Notes: generated from the sequence alone by a model not told the origin. 64,000 bases of DNA from Lutibacter sp. HS1-25 (GCF_004121075.1 NZ_RHLN01000006.1:18939-82938); one strand, 5' to 3'. Numbered from the stretch's first letter, positions 27,591 through 37,170 are shown. Translations and numbers: made by a program.

Positions 27591-28622
27591 ATGAAGAAAA
27601 AATTAAGTTTTTTAGATAGTTACTTAACATTATGGATTTTTGTAGCTATGGCTATAGGTGTTGGACTTGGATATTTTATCCCAACATTTCCCAATGTAAT
27701 AAACTCATTTAGCAGCGGAACAACTAATATCCCTATTGCAATTGGGTTGATTTTAATGATGTATCCACCTTTGGCAAAGGTCAACTATTCACTATTGCCA
27801 AAAGTTTTTAGAAATACCAAAATTTTATCTATTTCGCTTATCCTAAACTGGATAATTGGACCTGTTTTAATGTTTGTATTGGCAATCACATTTTTACGTG
27901 ATTACCCCGAATATATGGTTGGACTTATATTAATTGGCTTGGCGCGTTGCATTGCAATGGTTTTGGTTTGGAACGACCTTGCAGAAGGTAGTGCTGAATA
28001 TGGTGCAGGTTTGGTTGCTTTAAACAGTATTTTTCAGGTTTTTGCGTACAGTTTTTATGCATGGATTTTTATAACAGTGCTTCCTCCTTATTTTGGGTTT
28101 GAAGGCGCTATTGTAGACATTTCAATAGGAACAATTGCTGAAAGTGTTGCTATTTATTTGGGAATTCCATTTGTGATGGGAATTTTAAGCAGACTTATTT
28201 TAGTAAAAATTAAAGGTGAAGAATGGTACACCAAAAAATTTATTCCTACAATTTCACCAATAACCTTAATTGCATTGTTATTTACAATTGTGGTGATGTT
28301 CTCACTTAAAGGAGAATTAATTGTTGAAATTCCTATGGATGTGCTACTTATTGCAGTTCCTTTACTTGTTTATTTTAGCATCATGTTTATTATTGGATTT
28401 TTCTTTACAAAAGCAATGGGTGCTGAATATGACAAAACCGCGGCGGTTGCATTTACAGCAGCAGGAAACAATTTTGAATTGGCCATTGCAGTTGCCATTG
28501 CCGTTTTTGGGTTGAACTCTGGTCAAGCATTTGCAGGAGTTATTGGTCCATTGGTAGAAGTACCAGCACTTATTTTGTTAGTGCGTGTTTCATTTTGGTT
28601 GAAGAAAAAATACTACGCTTAA
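27591..28622 (+). CDS. acr3: ACR3-family arsenite efflux transporter
   Basis: 343 residues with about ten hydrophobic segments. The [18 protein letters not shown] block holds the ACR3 cysteine (Cys120) known to be needed for arsenite transport, and [21 protein letters not shown] is the second family block. It exports arsenite across the inner membrane. The start is 2 bases after arsC and the stop abuts the ATG of the next gene. Confidence 0.95.
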   Translation: MKKKLSFLDSYLTLWIFVAMAIGVGLGYFIPTFPNVINSFSSGTTNIPIAIGLILMMYPPLAKVNYSLLPKVFRNTKILSISLILNWIIGPVLMFVLAITFLRDYPEYMVGLILIGLARCIAMVLVWNDLAEGSAEYGAGLVALNSIFQVFAYSFYAWIFITVLPPYFGFEGAIVDISIGTIAESVAIYLGIPFVMGILSRLILVKIKGEEWYTKKFIPTISPITLIALLFTIVVMFSLKGELIVEIPMDVLLIAVPLLVYFSIMFIIGFFFTKAMGAEYDKTAAVAFTAAGNNFELAIAVAIAVFGLNSGQAFAGVIGPLVEVPALILLVRVSFWLKKKYYA

Positions 28623-29603
28623 ATGATGTTTGATTGGATTCAACAGTTAGCTGATTGGTTGGTTTTTGATGTGCTAAACTTAAAAGAAGGAGCTCATTTA
28701 GCCAACGCTTTAAATTTCTTTATTTACGATAGTATCAAAATCCTGTTATTGGTTTTTGTTATTATTTTTTTTATGGGCATTATAAATAGTTATTTTCCTG
28801 TTGAAAAAGTGCGCAATTATCTATCGCGTAAAAAATTATATGGCTTTGAATATTTAATGGCATCGTTATTTGGCGTTGTAACTCCGTTTTGCTCTTGCTC
28901 ATCGGTGCCATTGTTTATTGGTTTTGTAAAAGGTGGAATTCCGTTAGGCGTTACCTTTGCTTTTTTAATAACATCGCCACTAGTTAACGAAGTTGCTATT
29001 GGGTTGTTTATTGGACTGTTTGGATTAAAAATCACCATTATTTATGTAATTAGTGGTATTTTATTAGGAACCATTTCGGGCATCATTCTTCAAAAGTTAA
29101 AACTCGAAAAATATTTAACACCTTGGGTGCAACAAGTTCTAGAAAACTCAAAACACGAAACAGAAAAATTTGAATTGGAAGGAACAAGTTTTAAAGCTAA
29201 ATTACCTTTTATTTGGAATGAAACTAAATCTGTTTTAAAAGGAATTTTACCTTATGTACTTATTGGAATTGCTATTGGCGGTTTAATGCACGGCTATATT
29301 CCTGAAGGTTTTTTTGAACAATATATGAGCAAAGACAACCTTTTTGCAGTTCCACTAGCTACCATTATGGCTGTGCCAATGTATATGAATGCTTCAGGCG
29401 TTTTACCAGTAGTTCAGGTATTGGTTTCAAAGGGAATTCCTTTAGGAACTGCTATTGCATTTATGATGGGTGTTGTTGGACTGTCTTTACCCGAAGCAAT
29501 GCTACTTAAAAAAGTAATGACCTTAAAGCTTATTTTTATATTCTTCTCAACAGTAACACTTTGTATTGTTATTTCAGGATATTTATTTAACATCATATTA
29601 TAA
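28623..29603 (+). CDS. ArsP-like permease (DUF318/UPF0718 family)
   Basis: 326 residues with about eight hydrophobic segments. GVVTPFCSCSSVPLFIGFVKGGIPLGVTFAFLITSPLVNE is the permease signature with its Cys-Ser-Cys motif; the second half repeats the theme in MYMNASGVLPVVQVLV. Studied ArsP proteins export trivalent organoarsenicals. Context supports that, but the wider family is of mixed or unknown substrate. Confidence 0.8.
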   Translation: MMFDWIQQLADWLVFDVLNLKEGAHLANALNFFIYDSIKILLLVFVIIFFMGIINSYFPVEKVRNYLSRKKLYGFEYLMASLFGVVTPFCSCSSVPLFIGFVKGGIPLGVTFAFLITSPLVNEVAIGLFIGLFGLKITIIYVISGILLGTISGIILQKLKLEKYLTPWVQQVLENSKHETEKFELEGTSFKAKLPFIWNETKSVLKGILPYVLIGIAIGGLMHGYIPEGFFEQYMSKDNLFAVPLATIMAVPMYMNASGVLPVVQVLVSKGIPLGTAIAFMMGVVGLSLPEAMLLKKVMTLKLIFIFFSTVTLCIVISGYLFNIIL

Positions 29604-29621
29604 ATCAAAAAATCAATCAAA

Positions 29622-30104
29622 ATGAAATCGAAGACTCACAAAAACAAAAAACAAATTAAAAAATTGAGTAAAACAATCCAATTTCTCTCAGTTATAGTTA
29701 TTGGTTTAATACTTACATCTTGTAACGCCCAGGATAAGAAAAAACCAGATTCTGTAGGTAAATCTGTTACAAAAATAGAAGTTTTAGACTTTCACTCAAC
29801 CCACAGATGTATGACTTGTAATGCTATTGAAGCCAATACAAAATACACTTTGGAAACCTATTTTTCACAAGAATTAAAAGATAATAAGATCACTTTTCAA
29901 GTTATTAATGTAGACGAAAAGGAGCACGAAAAAATTGCTGAAAAATTTGAAGCGTCTGGAACATCGCTATTTTTAAATGTGATAAAAAACGGAAAAGAAA
30001 CCCAAATAGATTTAACCAATTTTGCATTTATGAATGGAAATAACCAACAAGTATTTTCAAAAGAACTAAAAATAAAAATCGAAAACGAATTAAAGGCGCT
30101 CTAA
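29622..30104 (+). CDS. arsF: ArsF-family lipoprotein, thioredoxin-like (nitrophenyl compound nitroreductase subunit)
   Basis: 160 residues. A basic N-terminus and membrane stretch end in lipobox LILTSC, so the mature protein is lipid-anchored. DFHSTHRCMTCNAIE holds a CMTC redox site and the rest fits a thioredoxin-like fold. The family is known beside ArsG in Bacteroides arsenic operons and is linked to reduction of nitrophenyl arsenicals. It starts 18 bases after the permease and its stop abuts arsG. The redox partner is probably ArsG. Confidence 0.8.
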   Translation: MKSKTHKNKKQIKKLSKTIQFLSVIVIGLILTSCNAQDKKKPDSVGKSVTKIEVLDFHSTHRCMTCNAIEANTKYTLETYFSQELKDNKITFQVINVDEKEHEKIAEKFEASGTSLFLNVIKNGKETQIDLTNFAFMNGNNQQVFSKELKIKIENELKAL

Positions 30105-30812
30105 ATGGATGTTTTACAAGCTCTTTTAGACAATTATAATTTTCCAATTTTATCGGCATTTATATTAGGGTTAATGACCGCAATTAGCCCTTGTCCATTG
30201 GCAACCAACATTACTGCAACTGCTTTTATATCTAAAAATATTTCGAATAAAAGAAAAGTTTTTTTAAGCGGATTATTGTATTCATTAGGAAGAGGTTTTA
30301 GTTATACTACAATTGGCTTGATATTGTATTTTGGTGCAAGTAAATTTCACATTGCTCGTTTCTTTAACCAAAATGGAGAAAAATATTTAGGTCCTTTGTT
30401 GCTAATTATTGGATTGATAATGCTAAATATTATAAAATTTAACTTTTTAGGAAAATCAAATTTTCTAGAAAAACTATCTGATAAATTTAAAGACAAAGGT
30501 TTATTAGGTTCTTTTTTAATAGGTGTAATTTTTTCTTTGGCATTTTGTCCGTATAGTGGAGCATTGTTTTTCGGAATGTTAATTCCTATGACAATTGTAG
30601 CTGTAGACGGACTTTATTTACCTATTATTTTTGCATTTGGAACAGGATTACCTGTAATTCTATTCACTTATTTGTTGGCTTTTACAGCTGGGAAGGTTGG
30701 AATATTTTATAACAGCATTTCTAAAATTGAAAAAATAATGAGAATATGTGCAGGTATTGTTTTTATAATCACAGGATTATACTATATATTAATTTTTGTT
30801 TCGTTTATTTAA
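30105..30812 (+). CDS. arsG: ArsG-family membrane protein (CcdA/DsbD-like)
   Basis: 235 residues with six to seven hydrophobic segments. Two conserved prolines next to cysteines, ISPCPLATN near residue 28 and LAFCPYSGALFFG in the second half, are as in CcdA-type electron carriers. Bacteroidetes ArsG proteins have been assigned to aromatic arsenical efflux; the CcdA-like motifs instead suggest it could also feed electrons to ArsF. Both readings are recorded. It is followed after 27 bases by a tiny membrane gene. Confidence 0.8.
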   Translation: MDVLQALLDNYNFPILSAFILGLMTAISPCPLATNITATAFISKNISNKRKVFLSGLLYSLGRGFSYTTIGLILYFGASKFHIARFFNQNGEKYLGPLLLIIGLIMLNIIKFNFLGKSNFLEKLSDKFKDKGLLGSFLIGVIFSLAFCPYSGALFFGMLIPMTIVAVDGLYLPIIFAFGTGLPVILFTYLLAFTAGKVGIFYNSISKIEKIMRICAGIVFIITGLYYILIFVSFI

Positions 30813-30839
30813 TTTATTAAATTAGCAAAAAAAAACACT

Positions 30840-30941
30840 ATGAAACTTATAAACAAAATAAAAGAAACACCTATTCAAACTAAAATTTTGATGGTTGTTG
30901 TTGTCTTGGCTATTTTATTTTACACTTGTATAATGGAGTAA
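30840..30941 (+). CDS. 33-residue single-helix membrane peptide
   Basis: ATG at 30840 opens a 33-codon frame ending with TAA at 30939-30941. A basic, polar N-terminus (MKLINKIKETPIQTK) is followed by one hydrophobic helix (ILMVVVVLAILFYTCIM). It sits 27 bases after arsG on the same strand. Short helices of this shape are common in membrane complexes, so it may be an ArsG or ArsP partner. No homologue is recognised; coding is inferred from composition and position. Confidence 0.5.
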   Translation: MKLINKIKETPIQTKILMVVVVLAILFYTCIME

Positions 30942-30986
30942 TACCAAGTTAAACTTCTTAGATTTTTAAGACAATGCTTTAATAAC

Positions 30987-31211
30987 TTATTGGCTTTGCA
31001 TTTTATTTAAAACCCACTTTACCCTGCCTACTTTACCCGATGTCAATTGCACTTTAATACCGTGTGGATGATTTGGAGAATTTGTTAAAAGACGCGAAAC
31101 AATGCCTTCGGTTAATTCACCTGAACGCTGGTGTTGTTTTTGAACCACCTCAACAGTTGCTCCAATGTAAATGTTTTTTCTATTGGTACCTGCTACCCTT
31201 TCTTCACTCAT
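30987..31211 (-). CDS. ywbE: YwbE-family protein
   Basis: 74 residues from the ATG at 31211 (MSEERVAGTNRKN). Core GATVEVVQKQHQRSGELTEGIVSRLLTNSPNHPHGIKVQL with GRVKWV matches the YwbE family (DUF2196), of unknown function, with a small beta-barrel look. An in-frame start at 31247 would add 12 residues not typical of the family. The gene lies 4 bases after the stop of the MOSC gene on the minus strand. Confidence 0.85.
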   Translation of the reverse strand: MSEERVAGTNRKNIYIGATVEVVQKQHQRSGELTEGIVSRLLTNSPNHPHGIKVQLTSGKVGRVKWVLNKMQSQ

Positions 31212-31215
31212 AAAA

Positions 31216-31761
31216 TTAAGGTTTTGTAGTGTCGTAAACCGCTGCAATTGTTGGTGAATTTTCAGCTTTTTTAATCAATAACAATGTGTCGCCAACAGCA
31301 ACTTTTCCTGTTTTTAAAACTTTAAAATAGATGCCACTTTTAGATGAATTCCAAAATTGTTTTAAAACAGCCTGTGTGCCAAATCGCAATCCCAATTTAA
31401 AACAAGGTTCTCTAGGTTTGGTAACTTCTAAAATAACTTCACCTAATTGATAAGTGTTTCCAACATATATTTCGGTTTCTTCTAAATTAGAGATGGTTAA
31501 GTTTTCGCCAAACATACCGTAATCCCACGCTAAATTTGGATACAAATTTTTCCAATATGCATAATGATTTTCAGAATAACCATAGACTGCTTTTTCAATT
31601 CCTCCATGGTATCTTCGGTCAATTACAGCATCATTTTCTACATCTTCTTCACCCAAAAAAATAGCACCTTCAACAGGATATTTAAAAATCCCTGTTTCAA
31701 CTATTTTACCTTTGTAATTGATAACTTTTTTCTCACCAATATTTACGGACTTTACAATCAT
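31216..31761 (-). CDS. MOSC-domain protein, probable sulfur-carrier or molybdenum-cofactor-related
   Basis: 181 residues with a stand-alone MOSC domain: GGIEKAVYGYSENHYAYWK near the start, DYGMFGENLTISNLEETE and EPCFKLGLRFG, whose Cys is conserved in the family. MOSC domains transfer sulfur to metals or purine-type substrates; YiiM-like members reduce N-hydroxylated compounds. Its start overlaps the end of the upstream GH3-like gene by 4 bases, so they are probably co-translated. Confidence 0.88.
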   Translation of the reverse strand: MIVKSVNIGEKKVINYKGKIVETGIFKYPVEGAIFLGEEDVENDAVIDRRYHGGIEKAVYGYSENHYAYWKNLYPNLAWDYGMFGENLTISNLEETEIYVGNTYQLGEVILEVTKPREPCFKLGLRFGTQAVLKQFWNSSKSGIYFKVLKTGKVAVGDTLLLIKKAENSPTIAAVYDTTKP

Positions 31762-33254
31762 TTTTCTTTAAACTTTAACAATTCATCTGCAATTTTTCGA
31801 TCGTTTGATAAACGTGGCACTTTATTTTGACCACCTAATTTACCAACAGATTTCATATAACTATTAAAACCGCCTTTTTCAATTACAGTAATTTTTAAAG
31901 GCTGCAATACTTTACCAACAATTAAATCGTAATAATAGCTATTTTGTTTTTGCAATGCTGCGTCAATATTTTTAGCAAGCAAAGCCAAATCGTCAGGTTT
32001 GTTTTCAAATTCGATAAACCATTCGTGATAAGGCAGTTCATTTACTGGCGTAATTTGAGGCGCCACAGTAAACTCATTAATACTTATGTTGGTATTTTCA
32101 GTTTGTAAATTCAGAGCTCTTTCAACTTCTTTTCCAATTACATGTTCTCCAAAAGCAGATATATAATGTTTGATTCGACCCGAAACAACAATTCTATACG
32201 GATTTAAAGACACAAACTCAACCGTGTCACCAATATTATAACCCCAAAGTCCGGCATTGGTATTTAAAATAAGTACATAATTTACCCCGAGTTTTACATC
32301 TGCCAATGAAATTCTTGTAGGATTTTCATCAAAAAAAGTTTCCGCAGGAATAAATTCATAAAAAATACCATTGTTAACTAACAACAACATTCCTTGTTCA
32401 AACTGAGAATCTTGATAAGATATAAAACCTTCTGAAGCAGGATACAACTCAATAGAATCTACTTTTCTTCCAATTAAATTTTCAAATTTATTGCGATAAG
32501 GCTCATAGTTTACACCACCATAAACAAACAAATCAAAATTTGGGAACACCTCACCTACTTTTTTCCCTGTTCTTTCAACAATTCTTTCAAAATACATTTG
32601 CACCCACGAAGGAATTCCACCAATTAAGGTCATATCTTCTTTAATTGTTTCATCAATAATGGCTTCAACCTTGGTTTCCCAATCTTCAATACAATTTGTT
32701 TCCCAGCTTGGCAATCGGTTTTTGGTTAAATAATTTGGCACATAATGCGCTGAAATACCTGAAAGACGACCAGTTTTTATACCATTTTTTTCACCCAACT
32801 CTGGACTTCCTTGTAAAAAAATCATTTTACCATTTAAAAAAGCGGTGTTTTTAGTTTCGTCTATATAATGCAACAAGGCATTTCGCGCTGCATTAATATG
32901 CGTTGGCATAGATTCTTTTGTTAAGGGAATGTATTTTGTACCCGAAGTTGTACCCGAAGTTTTGGCAAAATAAAGCGGTTTACCTTTCCATAAAACATCT
33001 TTTTCACCAGCAACAACTCTTTCAATATATGGTTTTAAACCTTCATAATCTTTTACAGGAACTTGCTTTTTAAAATCGTTATACGATTTAATTTTGCTGA
33101 AGCTATGATCTTTACCAAAAGCAGTATTTTCAGCTTGTTTTAAAAGCTTTTTCAACAATTTGTTTTGAACATTTACAGCGTCATTACTTTGCTTGTAAAT
33201 TTTAGAAACAACTAGTTTTGCGAATGGTTTTGCTAAAATAGATTTTATATTCAT
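31758..33254 (-). CDS. GH3-family acyl-adenylating/amido synthetase-like protein
   Basis: 498 residues. FAKTSGTTSGTKYIPLT is the ATP-binding motif, FVYGGVNYEPYRNKFENLIG and ELYPASEGFISYQ follow in the usual order, and a C-terminal lobe with ISAFGEHVIGKEVE closes it. Plant GH3 enzymes join amino acids to auxin or jasmonate; the bacterial branch has no agreed substrate. Overlaps the M23 gene start by one base and the MOSC gene by 4. Confidence 0.9.
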   Translation of the reverse strand: MNIKSILAKPFAKLVVSKIYKQSNDAVNVQNKLLKKLLKQAENTAFGKDHSFSKIKSYNDFKKQVPVKDYEGLKPYIERVVAGEKDVLWKGKPLYFAKTSGTTSGTKYIPLTKESMPTHINAARNALLHYIDETKNTAFLNGKMIFLQGSPELGEKNGIKTGRLSGISAHYVPNYLTKNRLPSWETNCIEDWETKVEAIIDETIKEDMTLIGGIPSWVQMYFERIVERTGKKVGEVFPNFDLFVYGGVNYEPYRNKFENLIGRKVDSIELYPASEGFISYQDSQFEQGMLLLVNNGIFYEFIPAETFFDENPTRISLADVKLGVNYVLILNTNAGLWGYNIGDTVEFVSLNPYRIVVSGRIKHYISAFGEHVIGKEVERALNLQTENTNISINEFTVAPQITPVNELPYHEWFIEFENKPDDLALLAKNIDAALQKQNSYYYDLIVGKVLQPLKITVIEKGGFNSYMKSVGKLGGQNKVPRLSNDRKIADELLKFKEK

Positions 33255-34123
33255 TAGTCAAAGTCAATATAATTAATTGGGTTTACAGGATACCCATCAC
33301 TCCATAACTCAAAATGCAAATGTGGACCTGTACTAAATTCGCCTGTATCACCTGCAGATGCAATTGCTTCACCAGATTTTACCAAATCGCCCTGCACTTT
33401 ATGAAGTGCCGTGTTGTGTTTGTAAATAGATATAAACCCTCCTGTATGTTCAACAATAATAACATGGCCGGTTTGTGCTGTCCACTCTGCAAAAATTACG
33501 GTACCATCTGCAACAGATTTAACAGGTGTACCCATTTCAACAGCAATATCTACTGCAAAATGTTTTGTTTTTGGATTGTATCCATCTGTTAAACTTCCTG
33601 AAACTGGCGCAAAAAATACGATATCGGCATTTTTTGTAGCTTCATTAAATATACTATATCTATCTGCACTTTCAATAGATTTTCTAAATTCTAAATCGGT
33701 TGGAGATGGATATAAATTCATAGAATCTTTATTGTATTTTACAGTTTGTAATACAGAATCTTTATCAAATTTAAAATCTTTTGTTTTACCGGTTAGCACT
33801 TCCTTAACTTTTTCGATATATAAATTATTTACATCCAACACCTCTGTTAAAGAATCTACTTGGTAAACTAATTGGGTGGCTTGTTTTTGTAATTTGGTTG
33901 AAGAATAACCCGGAATGTACTCTCTTAAATCTGTAAAAGCAATTAAAAATATGGTTCCAACTATTAATAAAATAGAAAAAAGACCGCCAAAAACAAACAC
34001 GTTTAATCTGGTTAATTTAAATGTTAACTTTTCTTCAAAAGTATCTTCATTAATAATTACCAAACGGTATTTATTAATCAGTTTTTCTTTAAATTTTCTT
34101 TTCTCTTTTATTTTTTCTTTCAT
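33254..34123 (-). CDS. M23 metallopeptidase, membrane-anchored
   Basis: 289 residues. A basic cytoplasmic N-terminus, one membrane helix at about 33-57, a coiled region, and a C-terminal M23 (LytM) domain with HFAVDIAVEMGTPVKS, GHVIIVEH and GPHLHFELW. All zinc ligands of an active enzyme appear present. It probably cleaves peptidoglycan cross-links near the division or growth site. Start ATG at 34123; the GH3-like gene begins within the stop. Confidence 0.9.
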   Translation of the reverse strand: MKEKIKEKRKFKEKLINKYRLVIINEDTFEEKLTFKLTRLNVFVFGGLFSILLIVGTIFLIAFTDLREYIPGYSSTKLQKQATQLVYQVDSLTEVLDVNNLYIEKVKEVLTGKTKDFKFDKDSVLQTVKYNKDSMNLYPSPTDLEFRKSIESADRYSIFNEATKNADIVFFAPVSGSLTDGYNPKTKHFAVDIAVEMGTPVKSVADGTVIFAEWTAQTGHVIIVEHTGGFISIYKHNTALHKVQGDLVKSGEAIASAGDTGEFSTGPHLHFELWSDGYPVNPINYIDFD

Positions 34124-34209
34124 AATTAAGTTCGAACAAATACAAATGGAAATATAGTTTAGTTAATTACAAGCCGACATTTATTTATGTTAAATCTAAG
34201 CTAAAATTA

Positions 34210-34788
34210 CTATTTATAAAAATTCATTTCATCAATATAATTCCAAACATTTGGCGGCAACATAGCCCTAACATCTTTTTGGTCGTGAATTGCTTTTCTT
34301 ATAAAAGTTGAAGAAATTTCAACAATTGGTGCGTTAACAAGGTGTACTTTTGGGTGTTTTAATAATTCTATTGCAGTTTTACCATCTGAAATGCGTGGGT
34401 ATACATACAACTCGTAATTTTGAAGAATGATTTCGTAATTTTTCCATTTTTGAAATCCCTTCAAATTATCTTCACCCATTATTAAACAAAACTGATTATC
34501 AGGAAATTTTTCTTCTAAATGAAGTAGGGTATTTATGGTATAATTTGGTTGAGTAAGCTTAAATTCTATATCTGAAGTTTCTAGCTTTGGATAATCTTCA
34601 ACAGCAATATTGGCAATGGCTAAACGGTGATGATTAGACAAAAGAGATTCTTTTTGCTTAAACGGACTTAAAGGTGTTACCACAAACCAAACCTTGTCTA
34701 AATCTGAAAATTCAGCAAAATGATTTGCAATAATTATATGTCCAACATGAATTGGATTAAAAGTGCCAAAAAACAATCCTACTTTCAT
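34210..34788 (-). CDS. nadD: NadD, nicotinate-nucleotide adenylyltransferase
   Basis: 192 residues. GTFNPIHVGHIIIAN holds the nucleotidyltransferase HxGH motif and SSTFIRKAI the ISSTxxR motif, with MGEDNLKGFQKWKNYE between. It adenylates nicotinate mononucleotide in NAD synthesis. The stop of gmk is followed directly by its ATG, so gmk and nadD are one transcript. Confidence 0.95.
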   Translation of the reverse strand: MKVGLFFGTFNPIHVGHIIIANHFAEFSDLDKVWFVVTPLSPFKQKESLLSNHHRLAIANIAVEDYPKLETSDIEFKLTQPNYTINTLLHLEEKFPDNQFCLIMGEDNLKGFQKWKNYEIILQNYELYVYPRISDGKTAIELLKHPKVHLVNAPIVEISSTFIRKAIHDQKDVRAMLPPNVWNYIDEMNFYK

Positions 34789-35361
34789 TTATAACACAAA
34801 ATTTTTAACCAAATTACGTGCTTCTTGCTTTGCAACTTCCAAATTGTCATTTACTAAAATAACATCAAATTGCTGCGCATATTCAAGTTCTTTTTCAGCT
34901 TTTAAAACACGTTCTTTAATTTTTTCTTCGCTGTCTGTTTGGCGATTTCTTAAACGGCGTTCCATTTCTTCAATAGAAGGTGGTTGCACAAAAATAGCCA
35001 AGGTTTGATCTGGAAATTGGTTTTTAATATTTAATCCTCCAACAACATCAATATCAAAAATTACGTGTTTACCTAGGCTCCAAATACGCTCAACTTCATT
35101 TTTTAAAGTACCGTAATAATTGTTGGTATAAACTTCTTCCCACTCAATAAAATCTTCTTTTTCAATATGTTTTTGAAAAGCTTCAGCAGTAATAAAATAA
35201 TAATCTTTTCCATCAATTTCTGCTCCGCGTTTAGCACGTGAAGTTGCTGAAATAGAAAAATCTAAATTCAAATCTGTTTGCTTCAACAAATCGTGCACAA
35301 TTGTAGTTTTACCTGAACCTGAAGGTGCTGAAAAAACAATGAGTTTTCCTTCTTTTTTCAA
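34789..35361 (-). CDS. gmk: Guanylate kinase
   Basis: 190 residues. The P-loop APSGSGKTT and the GMP-binding ISATSRAKRGAEIDGKDYYF region are as in all guanylate kinases, with the ATP lid around RRLRNRQTDSEEKIKERV. It makes GDP from GMP. It sits 11 bases after yicC and abuts nadD, a gene order common in Flavobacteria. Confidence 0.96.
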   Translation of the reverse strand: MKKEGKLIVFSAPSGSGKTTIVHDLLKQTDLNLDFSISATSRAKRGAEIDGKDYYFITAEAFQKHIEKEDFIEWEEVYTNNYYGTLKNEVERIWSLGKHVIFDIDVVGGLNIKNQFPDQTLAIFVQPPSIEEMERRLRNRQTDSEEKIKERVLKAEKELEYAQQFDVILVNDNLEVAKQEARNLVKNFVL

Positions 35362-35372
35362 ATCTTGTTATT

Positions 35373-36230
35373 TTATAAAACGTTTAAGTTTTGTTCCTTA
35401 ATTTTTTCGAGTTCGTCTTTCATTTGAACAACCAATTTTTGCATATTGGCATAATTGGCTTTAGAACCAATGGTATTTATTTCTCTACCAATTTCTTGGG
35501 TAATAAATCCTAATTTTTTTCCGTTAGAATCGTCGGATCTTAAAGCCAATTTAAAATAATCTAAATGATTTTTTAAGCGCACTTTTTCTTCGGTAATGTC
35601 TAACTTTTCAATATAATAAATAAGTTCTTGTTCAAACCTATTTTGATCTACTTTTGCTTCTAATTCTTCAACGCCTTTTTTCAGTTTTTCTCTAACCTGT
35701 TCAATGCGTTCTGGATCCAGTTCAATTACCTGTTCCAATAAATTTTGAATGTTTGAAATTCGAAGTTCAAAATCGTTTAAAAGCACCAAACCTTCATCAG
35801 ATCGGTATTTGTTAATTTCAACAATAGCTTCATGCATACCAATTTCAATTTGCTTCCACTCTTCTTCATCTAATTCTTCACGCTCTGTTTTTAAAGTATC
35901 AGGCAAACGAACCGCAATTTTAAGCAATTCAATATCACTTGCGTCAACAATTTTTCGCAATTGATTCATATAAGCTTTAACCGTATTTTCATTTACTTTT
36001 GATGAAACTTCCTCTCCATTATTTTCAATATAAATTGAAAAATCTATTTTTCCTCTTTCCAAAGTGGCAGCCAATTCTTTGCGAATATCTAGTTCTTTTT
36101 CTCGGTAATAAGAAGGAATTCGAACATTTAAATCTAAATTTTTGCTGTTTAACGATTTCAATTCAATCGTAATTTTTTTTGTTGAAAGTTGCAATACGGT
36201 TTTACCGTAGCCGGTCATGGATTGTATCAT
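35373..36230 (-). CDS. yicC: YicC-family endoribonuclease-like protein
   Basis: 285 residues. MIQSMTGYGK at the N-terminus and the C-terminal KLGFITQEIGREINTIGSKAN block define the YicC family (DUF1732 at the C-terminus). E. coli YicC has been reported to be an RNase acting on a small RNA. The gene is the first of a yicC-gmk-nadD run on the minus strand, divergent from upp. Confidence 0.93.
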   Translation of the reverse strand: MIQSMTGYGKTVLQLSTKKITIELKSLNSKNLDLNVRIPSYYREKELDIRKELAATLERGKIDFSIYIENNGEEVSSKVNENTVKAYMNQLRKIVDASDIELLKIAVRLPDTLKTEREELDEEEWKQIEIGMHEAIVEINKYRSDEGLVLLNDFELRISNIQNLLEQVIELDPERIEQVREKLKKGVEELEAKVDQNRFEQELIYYIEKLDITEEKVRLKNHLDYFKLALRSDDSNGKKLGFITQEIGREINTIGSKANYANMQKLVVQMKDELEKIKEQNLNVL

Positions 36231-36376
36231 CTATTGTAAAAATTTGAGCAAATTTAATGCATTTTAATTTAAGTAAACCTTTTCAGATTTATTTTTGAAT
36301 TCAATCTAATAGCAATAATAATCCATTTATACTCATTTATCCATCATTTCATATAAAACATGTGATTTTATTATCT

Positions 36377-36384
36377 TATTTTTG
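36377..36384 (+). promoter_or_regulatory. Candidate -7 box of upp
   Basis: TATTTTTG matches TAnnTTTG exactly and ends 17 bases before the upp ATG. No clear TTG -33 element is seen at the expected distance, so the assignment is moderate. Confidence 0.4.
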
Positions 36385-36401
36385 AAAAAAAATAAAGTCC
36401 A

Positions 36402-37052
36402 ATGAATGTTACTATTTTAGATCATCAAAATTCACTTTTAAACAAATTTATTGCTGAAATTAGAGACGAAAATGTTCAAAAAGATTCTATGCGTTTTAGA
36501 AGAAATATTGAACGAATTGGAGAAATACTTGCTTACGAACTTAGCAAATCGCTTAGCTATAAAAGCGAAACTATTACCACACCTTTGGGTACTAAAATTG
36601 TGCAATCGCTCCAAAATGAAGTTGTTTTATGCTCAATTTTAAGAGCTGGTTTGCCTTTACACAACGGACTTTTAAATTATTTTGACAATGCTGAAAATGC
36701 TTTTATTTCGGCCTATAGAAAACATACTTCTGAAACAGATTTTGAAATAGTTGTTGAATATTCGGCTTCACCAAATTTAGAAAACAAAACCTTAATTTTA
36801 GTAGACCCTATGTTGGCTACTGGACAAAGTTTAGTAAGTGTTTTTGAAGGTTTAAAAAAACATGGAACGCCTAAAGAAATTCATTTAGTTTGTGTAATTG
36901 GCGCAACAGACGGAATAAAATATATTGAAGAACACTTGCCTGAAAATACAAAATTATGGATTGCTACTGTTGATCAAAAACTAAATAGCAAAGGGTATAT
37001 TGTACCTGGTTTGGGTGATGCAGGCGATTTAAGTTACGGTCAAAAATTATAA
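36402..37052 (+). CDS. upp: Uracil phosphoribosyltransferase
   Basis: 216 residues. ILRAGLPLHNG and the PRPP-binding loop VDPMLATGQSL match UPRTases, and the C-terminal YIVPGLGDAGDLSYG is the uracil-binding end. It salvages uracil to UMP. It is divergent from yicC with a 171-base gap. Confidence 0.94.
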   Translation: MNVTILDHQNSLLNKFIAEIRDENVQKDSMRFRRNIERIGEILAYELSKSLSYKSETITTPLGTKIVQSLQNEVVLCSILRAGLPLHNGLLNYFDNAENAFISAYRKHTSETDFEIVVEYSASPNLENKTLILVDPMLATGQSLVSVFEGLKKHGTPKEIHLVCVIGATDGIKYIEEHLPENTKLWIATVDQKLNSKGYIVPGLGDAGDLSYGQKL

Positions 37053-37170
37053 GTTAATTACGAATAAATTGTTTTTCAATTATTTCTTTTTCAAAAAAAT
37101 ACTTCATTGTAAAAAAACGCCGACAACAGCTTTAAATAACTATTCGTAATTGTAAAATCATAATTTATAA

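Noticed and set aside
31212..31247. Longer N-terminus for the ywbE gene
   Set aside because: The added residues run into the MOSC gene and are not family-like.
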